Source: Atrina japonica
Taxonomy: Eukaryota; Mollusca; Bivalvia; Pterioida; Pinnidae
Reading direction: 5' to 3'
Length of the DNA stretch: 64,000 nt
Assembly (NCBI GenBank): GCA_030159075.1
Contig: BROG01000376.1
Coordinates: forward strand, 571,001 to 635,000
Shown: positions 11,601-22,900 of the stretch, one piece after another
How the letters are laid out: each line of letters begins with the position of its first letter
Numbering within the stretch: the first letter of the stretch is position 1
Program-made: the position numbers and the translations under genes
Notes under the pieces: generated by a model
The model's input: only the letters and a program-made list of their open reading frames with translations
Told to the model about the DNA's origin: nothing
The model's database searches: none

Positions 11601-14600
11601 ATAAGAAATTCCCCAAAATCTGTGATTTTCAATTATTTTTCAATGTTTGTACCCAAAAATAATCACTAAAACAATTTTTAATGTTTTGTTTAATATTGAA
11701 TGACCCTATACCATTTGATGGGACATATATCAAAACAGATACTTTTAATAAATAATTCCCCCCCAAATCTGTGATTTTCAATCATTTTTCACTGTTTTTA
11801 CCCTAAAATAATATTGTAAAACCATTTTTTAACATTTATTTTTTGAGATTTTAAATGACTCTAAATATAGCCATATGTGTCATTTGATGGGACATATATC
11901 AAAACAGATAATTTAAAAAAAAAAATTCCCCAAAATCTGTGATTTTCAATCATTTTTCACTGTTTTTACCCCAAAATAACCTTTAAAACCATTTTTTTTT
12001 AACTTTTATTTTTTTTTGAGACATGTAATGAACTTAGATAAATACAAATGTGTTACTTGATTGAATGTATATCTGAACAGATAATTTTAATAAATAATTC
12101 CCCAAAATCTGTGATTTTCCATCATTTTTCACTGTTTTTACCCCAAAATAACCTTTAAAACCATTTTTTTTTTAAATTTGTACTTTTTTAGATATATAAT
12201 GAACTTAGATAAATACAAATGTGTCACTTGATTGAATGTATATCTGAACAGATAATTTTAAAAAATAATTCCCGAAAATCTGTGATTTTCAATCATTTTT
12301 CAGTTTTTACCCCAAAATAACCTTTAAAACCAGTTTTTTTTTAATTTTTACTTTTTTGAGATATGTAATGATCTTGGATAAATACAAATGTGTCACTTGA
12401 TTGAATGTATAAATGAACAGATAATTTTAATAAATAATTCCCAAATTCTGTTATTTTCCATCATTTTTCACTGTTTTTACCCGAAAATAACCTTGTAAAA
12501 CCATTTTTTTGGAATTTTGAATTTTTTGAGCAATGGAATGAACTTAGATAAAAACATATGTGTCACTTGATTAAATGTATATCTGAACAGATAATTTTTA
12601 AAAATAATTTCCAGAAATATGTGATTTTTGTCAAATTTTCATGTTTTTGCCCCAAAATGGTATAAAAGAGTTTTTCTTAAAAATGTACATCAAGTTTCAA
12701 AATGTGGTTGAGCACTCTGCATTTTAAAAGTAAAATCATTTGATTCTGACACAGGGCCATTTTTCACCCATCATGGTCCTACTCCTTTTATAGACCAAAG
12801 CTACTGATTGTGAAATGAGGTATTTCAAAACTATTTTTCACGGTAAATTCCAATATACATTTAAAGTAATTGACATACTGAAACAGCCTTGGGTTCTTGT
12901 TTCTCTGTTTGGCTAGCATTCAGTATATAAAACATTTGGGTTCAATTTCTCTGTTCGGATAGCATTCAATATATAAACAATCAGACAAAATCAGTTGTTA
13001 AGTTACACTATAAATACATGTAAACAGAAATGTTTTAAGTCATGGCGGTTGATTTAACTCATTCCGCAATCTAATTGTCACAGAAGTAGAAATCAACAGA
13101 TTATCCATCATAATATCAAATAATATATCAAATTTGAATAGGAATAATGTCTTCAAAAACAAAATAAAACATCATCGTGCCAAATAACAATGCATTCAAA
13201 GCAGTAGAGGTGTTCCGAAGTAAAATCACAGGATGTGAAGTAATCAAGATTAACTAAATCACTGATAGTACTGAAAAAAACCCACTATGTTACAAGACAC
13301 TTTTCTGGGAGGGATATTGCTTTAGTAAATCAATCTGTTGTACTGAATAAATTACTTCACATCTAATTTTATGCAAAGACGGTCGATAAAATTATATTTA
13401 CCAGAGTTATCTCTCTTTGAGAGCAGGATGATACCATGACTGCTTACCATTCACTACGACCTTGCCAGTACTAACCACCTTTTGTGAAGGGTCCAGAAGT
13501 CAAGTTGCAAAATATTTTCATCATAAATACAATACTCATTTTTCATCCTGAAATTTGTTATTTTTTGTTTCTGGTCAGTTTTAGAGCTGACATTTGAAAA
13601 TGTTGTTTCTTGTGAAAACCAAAGTCAAATAACGCTAATACTGTTGAATCATGAGAAGGAACCCAACTCGGAGCAGGTGCCCGAGTTGTCGAGGTCAAAC
13701 ACGTTACCTCTGGTGGACCTGGCTAGTACTAACTGGCCTATTCCAGTGAATGTTAAGCAGCCCATAATAATCTATCAAGAGTTATTTCTCTTTGTGAGAA
13801 GAATGCTATTATGAAATTCAGAGTTATCTCTCTTTGTGAAAAGAAAGCTGTCATGGTATAACAGGAACTTTGGAGTTTGCTCGGATCACTGTTATGATTC
13901 TGCATTTATTCACGCCTTTTCAATTTTGTTCCTCATATGTTCTTTTGGTTTTCATATTTACCATCGCAACTTTTGCAAAGTAAATGGCAATGTTTTTACT
14001 TTTTAGCGCATTAAATCTATTTTGTATAAAGAAATCCAAGAGACTTAAAACATACCACAGTGGATATTTTAGTTGAACATCAAATTACTCAAATGTATCA
14101 GGCAGAGAAAATGTGCAGACAGACCGGGAATTGAACCCAGGACCTTCCGAACAAGACGCTTTTACCAGTTGTGCTATTGGGGCTATCTATATATTATGGA
14201 AACTAAAAATAACATTCAGGAACATTTTTCTAGAATCATGCAACTAGTGATAATAAAAGTAGAATTATAATGGTAATCCGGGCTTACTCGAAAGTTCCCT
14301 ATTGTAATATATCTTTTGATTTTGATTTTTGTTGTACGCCACACTGAATTTTTTATTTACATGATGGCAGCCAGTTTTTAATGGTGGTGGAGAGAACCCG
14401 GTTACAGTGTACCCGCAGAAGAGACCATTGGCCTTCTGCAAGTAGGTATTCTATCAGAATAATCTCTCTTTGTTTATAAATTGATAAAACTATTCTGACT
14501 CTGCAAGTCGACTTGCTCAATAATTAATAACCCATAGACTCATAAGTCACTCTCAATAAAATTTAGAGTGTGTAAGCAGTATAACTAATTTGTTTAGATT

Positions 14601-16965
14601 ACTTGTAATTTCACAATTTGGCAATTTCAGCATGATTATTTACAAAGCTAATTTGGTTTGGGTGTTTAGCAGACAACAAAAATGAGGAGAATTCTGTTCC
14701 TCTTTATAATTAAGAGTTTTGTTTACTGTTATGTATTTCATATCAGTTGGTCATTAAAAATTATGTGTGCGATGCACCTTGACCAGTACTGTATAATTGT
14801 TTAATTTCAGAGGGAGAAAATTTCCTGTTTTTCTGAATGGAACTTATTCCTGTGTATTAAATTTCACATACGATTGGTTACGAATTGTCTTTCTGATACA
14901 TCAGAAGTAAGGTATTTCTTTGACTGCAAATATAGCAAAATTAAATCCCCTGTGAATAAAAGCAACTATGTGGTAGTTTAAGAGGTTTGTTTGTTTGTAG
15001 GCAATCTTTTTCGTTATTTTTTTTAATTTTATTTGTTAACTGGACAAAATTTAATACTTTTCATACAAAATAAGGTGGACAAAACTGCCTAAAATAACTT
15101 TTGGATAGGGGTCTTTAAGTGTGGAATGACTGAACAATATCCTTTTTTATCTTTATCCTCACCTCAAAAAATTAAAACTGTTACTGTTTTGTTATGGTTA
15201 TGATGTGCTAATGTAAAATATATGCATACATATGCTTACTGTCCTTCAACTTGTCACAATGTTAATAAAAAGTTACCTTATCATTACTTCACGAGTATCA
15301 ATATGAATAAAAAGTGAGACAGGATATTCATGATCATGTGTACGGATGTTGTAGAATTTCTATTAAAGTGCACCCTAAACGCTATATACAACTTTCCAAA
15401 AATTGTTACTTCATGATGCACAAATGCATTTGTCAAAAATTTGAAGTCAATTCGATCTCTAGTTCCTGAGGTATTTACCAAAAAGTAACTGAATCTCATT
15501 TGCAAACCTTAAAAATGCTCCCAACTGCGTTAGCTGGTTCTGTAGGTCTGCCATATCATGTAGGGAAGAGGTCAGGCATTATATGGTATAAAAGCCATTA
15601 GCCTACAGTATTATGAGATAACATATCAGCGGATTATTTAAAACAGTTTTAAACCGCATAGTCATAGTTAAACGGTGCATTGTAGCCAGATACGAAAATA
15701 CATCTAAATAGGTTACTCTGTGCACAAATTTCCAAAGGATAAAAAAATAACTTAAAGACAGTTGAGGACTAGATTTGTACAATTATTTTGTGCTGATTTT
15801 CAAATCTGTCCAGTTTCAGATGTAGCTAATACATTGAATATGAAGGAGCATGTTTAAACACCTAACAGTGGATAATTGCATTTCCTAACACATTGTTTAA
15901 ACATGAGGCCCAAGAGGGCCTCAATTACTCACCTGAGAACCAACTACAAATGTGGAAAGAAGACCAAGAAGAAAATAAATGTAGGCCAAGAAACCTACAT
16001 ATTGCTGTTTTAAGAAATTCATCAAAAATTCTAGAAATCAATTTTTTGGCAAAAATTTTGAACAAAAATATTTCTTCAACTACATTTTGAACAAGTAAAA
16101 CTTTAATGTACTATTGTGAATGCAAGGAGAGATAATTGAGGAAATCATGCAAAAATGAATGAAAATGACAAAGGCTGAAAAGACCTAAAAAAAATGTCCA
16201 AAATTAATGTTCCGATTTTTATGAAAAATACAAACTTGAATCATACATCCATGTAGATCATTCAGAAACAATCCGTTTTTCAATTCATGCAGCGGTTCTA
16301 GAGAAGAAGAATTTTAAAGAGGGGTACCTTTTGCAACCTATTCTGCTTTGCCCTGGATCCACCCCTGTGCCAATCTGGCTGAAAACCACAAACTTGGTAA
16401 AGGACCTTTAGCACTTGCTTCCTGTCAAGTTTCGTCAAAATCCCGTAAGTGGTTTCAGAGAAAAAGTTGAAAATGTGAAAAGTTTACGGACGGATGGTGG
16501 ACAACGGATGGGGAGTGATCAAGCTTTCGGCTCAGGTGAGCTAAAAATGTGCCAAAATAAAGTAATAAATAAATAGATAAATAAATAGAACAAATAGACA
16601 AATAAATAAATGAATAGATAAATAAATAAATGAATTTTTAATTAATTAATTAATAAAATGCCAAACATTATATTTTTCTTTCTGATGTTATATTGTTAAT
16701 TATGACATTTTCTATCAAATCATGTAAAACATACTTTATGCGAATGTTTTTAACAGAAATTAAAACAAAATAAATCGCCGAACATTAAACTGAATAGCAG
16801 AATTTCTTTCTTAATTTCGTAAATTCACTTAAAATTTATTTGATAGTGTTATCAATTACATTTTCTTTCCTGTAATTTAAAAAATATATCTAATATTTTG
16901 TACCATCAGTTTTAATAGAAATTAAAAGAATAGTAGTAAAAGTTTCCGCTGAACTAAACGGCCGA

Positions 16966-16996
<31 letters not shown>

Positions 16997-19900
16997 TATC
17001 AACAGATAATGAACACTCCATTAAAATTTGGGTATATGCCTTTTTTTTATTCACCCTTAAATGACATTTACATCTATATTTTAACAATTGGTACATTGAC
17101 TATGATAGGATTAGGGGTGAGAGAGAGAGAGAATCTCTTCATTGGATTTCCCCCAAGTAAAAAAACCCAACTTTGTCGGCTTATATCTCAGGAGTGAGAT
17201 GTCGGATCGATTTCAAAATTTCAACAAATGCCTTTTTGCATCAAACTCTAACTGTTTTTGCAGTCATATATAACATTTGGGGTGCACTTGATTCCAGACT
17301 TACATTCATTTACTTTTACTGTATTACTTATTCAAATTTATTGAAATTTCTCAATTGGACTTGCCAGAAATTTTCTCTCCAAGTCACGGACTTCAGTATC
17401 TAAAAAAGAATTTTGAATCCCTGATTTACCTGATGCCAAGACCAACACTAGAGTGACAACATAAGCCGTTCTCATCTTCACAACTAAAAACACAGATTCA
17501 AACTAAGAAAATAGAAATAAAAAATAAAATAAAACTTACGCTCTGATCATAAAAATGTTGATATTTCTCAGCCTTCCAATCAATAAGATAAGTGAACAAC
17601 TTGACATAAAATGGATGAAGTGATTTCACAATATCCTGAAAATATAAGTTGTACATTTTTGTAAAGTCTCAGCTGTTTTGCCAAACACAGACTATCTTAA
17701 GACCGTGGGTTTAACACACAATATTTTCTTATAACTGTGGTAATTTTATTATATATTTGTATTATATTAAGCTTTTTTTACATAAGGCTACAAAAATGTG
17801 TGGTATATGAAAAATTAACTGATTAAATTTTTTTTGACAATGTTTTGCTATAAACGTAGAATCATTTGGGAAATTACATAATAATAAGTAACATTAATAG
17901 TCTAACAGTTCTTAAAAAATCATTTTTTTAAATTCAAAATTTTATGACATTTCTATGAACCAAAACTACTTTTATACTGAACATCCTTTTCTGATGATAA
18001 AATTCATATGTTGCAGATATTAATTACATAAATGATAAGACTTAATTTGTGTCAGGAAATGAAATTTCAAAATGAAATAAAAACAGATTCATACCTTGAG
18101 ATCTTCATTCTTTGGATTAAATAAATCAAAACAACTTGGTCCTTTGTGTTCTTTACCCCATAGCTCCACAGTATAGGAAAATGGTATCTGTAAGGAGGGG
18201 AATGTTAAAGCATCAGAAATAGAAAAGCTCTGGCTTGTAGATTACAAAGTGATTCACAGTTACTCAATTTTATGCAGTTCTTACTCATAAGTCAGCCAAA
18301 GAATGTATTTGTGTTACGAAATCCATTAACAGGTTAAAAACAAAATGACCAAATCAATATCACATATTATTTTGAAATATAAAATTGTTCTGTCACTCAT
18401 TTATTTAACAGAATGGTGCTATTTTGTTAGTTGGTATGAAAATATTCAGAACACATTTGACAAGTGAAGTAATGACCCCCTGTAATTGCCACCAAGTTAA
18501 TCACATCCATTTTCTATCTTAAATATTGCTCCTCAAAAAAATTACACATAGTCACTGACATACAAATTTTAGCCTGTGCTGCATACTGATGCCATTGTAG
18601 TGAGTGCTCTTTTACAAGCCACAGCTTCCGCGACACGGGACCTCAGATTTTTTTGTTTCATCTGAAAGACTCATGACTTTCACTTTGTATGCTGAGCATT
18701 TGGCGAAGGAACAGTCACTACTATTTATAAAGTCTTTAGTATGAACCGGTCCGAGAATGAAACCTGGAACCTTCCACTTGCGCCCTACCACTAGACCACT
18801 ACAAGTGGTTCTGACATACAGCTCACCAATAATTGCTAGTCAAGTTACCAATGCATCTTCTCTGATCAGTGATTTTGAAATGGCTTAGAGATAGCCTCGA
18901 AGTATTATCATGCACAATTTGTCTATAGAATGTGCGTCATCACTGTAGGAAAGAGGGACTAATGCAACATATAAACTACTTACACCTCTAACTCCGGACA
19001 TGTAATCAAAAATAGTCCCATCAGCAGTATAACCATTTAATTGGTAGGCTTGCCCATACATAAATTTAGCAGATGTTGAACGAGAAAGCATTGAGGCTAA
19101 GCTTAACATGTTTTCTATATTGTTTGGCTTCCGACCAGTTTTCTTTGATTCAGTATCTGTAATATATTACAAAAGCACATTTTCATTATGTACATCACTT
19201 TGCTTGACCAAGTATATATTCTACAATATTCTAGTGTCTCATTTTTCTACAACATATATATTTGTTTTTGTGATAATGGTATATCAATCTTCTTCACTAT
19301 ATAGCATTTCCAAGTATTTTATTTGTATAAAAGTGCTTCTGGTAAACATTAATGTTAACCCTGTGTGTTTATGTGTGCATGTATCTGTTTGTGCAAGTTT
19401 AATTGTGCAGTTTTCAATTTTTTCATTTACATCAAACCATCAATAACATCTGTAATTCCCTTAGTGGCCTTACATTTAATACAATTCATCAATATACAGT
19501 CAATTTGACAGCAGGATTAATTTCAAATTCAACTTTCTGAAATTTTGATTTGAATTTCACACAGAATTAGCAAGTGAAAACATGGGCTGGCTCACATGTT
19601 CAGTAGAATTAAATGACACCAAAATATTGTCAAAACTTGAATACAAGAATCCTAGCAACTGAATAAGACTTTTTAACATGAATCAACAGATCAAGGAGGC
19701 TAATAATACAAGATTCCTTATATTGATACATGTATTTGTGGACCAGATGCCTTTCCATTAACAGTCAGAGCCAGATCCATAACTGCATGTTCAAAGCTAT
19801 AACTTGGATAGGATATGATGTAACCTACAATGAACACAGCTATACCTAATATATGTACAAAAGAAGAAACTACAGTTTACATTACTAAGTACAAAAATGT

Positions 19901-22900
19901 TATCAAGTTTTACAGCTAAATAACACTCAAGAATTTATTTCCTGTTATGACTGTTTTCTTTGTAACATGGGACTAGAATTACGGTAACTTTACAATCCCT
20001 TCAGTAACAGAACAGGATACTTTTATCAGATGTAAATTAAGGTATGATAAAAAAAGTAAAAAATGATTACCAGAAAAAGGAATGTATATGTGCTGTATAC
20101 CAGAATGAAAAGAAATAAATGCATCAAATTTTATCCTTCCTGTCAGTTCTGTAAAAACTCTACACTCAGGTTCTGAAGAAAACAAAAGTGTTAAAGTTAA
20201 AATTCATATACATTTGTACCCATGTAAGAAGTAGCCACATATATATCATGTACATGTATAATTAACCCATTTACTCCTAAAGACACATTTGGACTGGTCT
20301 AAGTCATTGATTTACAGAAGAGTCCATTGTATTTCAGGGGTTGATGAGTTAATACTTTAATGACGCAGTATCATTACATATACATATACACACATGTACA
20401 GGAAACTTGTTATTATATAAATACTTACAATAAATTCTCATAACACAGACAAGTAACTGCACACTGTAGTGACTAACCACATTGTTCCTAGTCTTTATTT
20501 GAAGACATGACTACTAAACAGTAGCTCATTTGAATAGAGCATTTTTCTAACATGTAATTATAAGAGCTTAGGTCTCATGTTTGATTCTCTGACTCTGTAC
20601 CTGATCATACATCAGACTTTCATAGAAAGATTGTAACTGCTACTTCAGCAAGCATTTGGCACAAAAAGTGCAAATCATGACTAAAAACTGAGGTTATGTG
20701 TCATGGCAGACATGATACCTCAATGTATTAGCACAAGTCCAAAGCAAAAATACAAAATTGTGGCACTTCACATTCATTTGGCAAAATCTCCATTTAAGTG
20801 AAAAAATTCTTGGTGGGGTGTGAAACAAGATTTTTTTTGTTTCATTGTTTTAATGTCCCCAAAGATTTTTTCACTTACATAAAGATATCACCATCTATAG
20901 GTGAAGTACCACAAATTTTGATTTGTGCTGAGGACTGACACCACTGCAAAAAGTGGCATTGGTCCTCCATTTTAAGTCTCATCCAGAAGACCTGTGATTC
21001 ACTTCTTATACCGGTGCTTGGCGAGGGAATAGCCACCACCTTTTTATAGTCTAAGGTATTACCTCGTACCAGGAATCAAACCCAGGACCTTTCACTTGCA
21101 AGTCAAACTCTCTACCACAAGAGGGAAAGATGTGAAGTAAGAATTTAATAAATAATATATTTAAAGACCTAAAAAAAATACTTAAAATTCTAATACAATT
21201 TCTCAATTCACAGAGGTACTGAGTATATTTATACAAATCAGGGCTTTTTCTATAGAGTCCACGGGGCCTAAATTCGGCCCCATTCACCATGCAAAAGACA
21301 TGGATTATTTCCCAGTTTGATGAAAAAAATTCCCAATTTTATGTTGAGTTCATGACCTTAGTGAAAAAAAAAATAATGTAAGGGGAAATGCAATTAGAAA
21401 TGCATTTAGATATCCATGTGTTTAAACAATTTTTCCCAATATGACACGCATTCACGTTAAAATTCCCAACTGTGTTGCCAACGGCAATTTCCCAAAATTG
21501 ACAGAGAAAAAGCCTGCAAATGTTAACATATTGTCCGATTCACATAACTTAGTGGGGCGGAGTAAACTTTTGATTATCACTTGGTTGATTCTACTCATTT
21601 TTCAGGTTTCCTCAGGGGAAGCTTTTTTTTTTACCAACTGTATAACCAATGTATGATAACAAGAACATGTAGGAAGGATTACACCAGACAGAGTAATTCA
21701 AATATTTTACCTAAAATTTAAATTTTTCCAGATAAAAAAAAGGTTCAAAAGACTACACCATGCCAGTTTATATCGTTTTTACTGTATTTATGCTTTTATT
21801 CTTTCAACGACAGAAATGTATGCAGGCCTTCCAACAGAAGCTGACAGACAACAAATTGTATCAGCTACTTTCTCTCCTAATCAGAAAAAAAATTGCTGAT
21901 TTCAATCTACACAAATGTACACATGAAGTTCAATGATAATTTTTGCTGTCTATCCTACATAAGTTATCTCATACTAAAGAAATTATTGTAAGGGCTGGTA
22001 CTATGTATGTACAGGTACAAAAGTACTTACTTCTCTAATGTACATGGTACATCAAATTCTACTATATACAATGTACATATACATGTATATATATACTAAT
22101 ACAGGTACACAGATTTCTCAGTTCACTGAGTATTATACAGTGGAATCTCGTTATGTCAAAATCAGACGAGTCAAAATTTCATACATGTCAAAACTGAAAG
22201 TCCGGTTCCGATATTTATAGACAGAAAAATATATCAATTAAAAATTTTGGCTATCTCGAATTCCAGATATATCGAAGTAATGGTCACGTGGGTTTCGAGA
22301 TATCGAGATTCCACTTTGTGTGTGTGTGTACATATATATATATATATATACATACACATGTAATTATATACCTGAAAGTGCCTCAGAGCCTCTGTACTCT
22401 TCATCATTTGGATCAGAAGAACTCCCTTTGTTCCCAAACTCCCAGTCAAAATTTCTGTCCAAGTCAACTCCCGTGCCAGTTCCTCGCCAGCAGTAATTTT
22501 TTGTTTCCTCTATGTGACTTCGACCATCAGGATTTGCCATCACAATTATATATAAATCCATTTTAGTTAACATTTTTCTGGTAAAAATTTCAGAGTGAGA
22601 TCCCAAACTGGAGGAAAGACCTTCTGTAAGATTTTTTAACAGATAGAACATACTTTCAATTGGCAGAAATTCCCTGGCATGTTCTCCGTAAGACAACAAT
22701 ACCCGTAATTTTGGCATTTTCCCATTACTACTAGAAATTTGGTTAAAGTTACTACCTGTGAAGTTAGATAAGTGTAGAAGCAGCTGAGATTTTTTATGTC
22801 GAGATTTGTATTCCCAATCTATTTTCATGTAATTAGGATTTCTCTCCACAATTTTGATCACTTCATTTTCTATTTGAGATAAGTTATGATAGAAATGATA

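Larger units (their letters stand above)
8808..17539 (-). other. Giant last intron of the carboxypeptidase (8.7 kb)
   Basis: The donor gtaagt follows the 17540 exon and the acceptor ttatttcag precedes 8807; both are phase 0. It holds the ~170-bp tandem array, SINE pieces, an inverted dispersed repeat pair, a possible cassette exon at 17430-17483 and simple repeats, each listed. The remainder (for example 8.9-11.2 kb and 12.99-13.4 kb) shows no exon or repeat that I can support. Confidence 0.65.

Noticed and set aside
14105..14175. tRNA gene
   Set aside because: Only a B-box-like half is convincing; no complete cloverleaf. Treated as a SINE head.
15284..17403. Two similar predicted peptides at 15284-15505 (minus) and 17173-17403 (plus) suggesting a gene family
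   Set aside because: The similarity comes from inverted copies of a non-coding dispersed repeat.
22288..22566. 92-codon plus-strand frame
   Set aside because: Antisense shadow of carboxypeptidase exon 1 plus a microsatellite.
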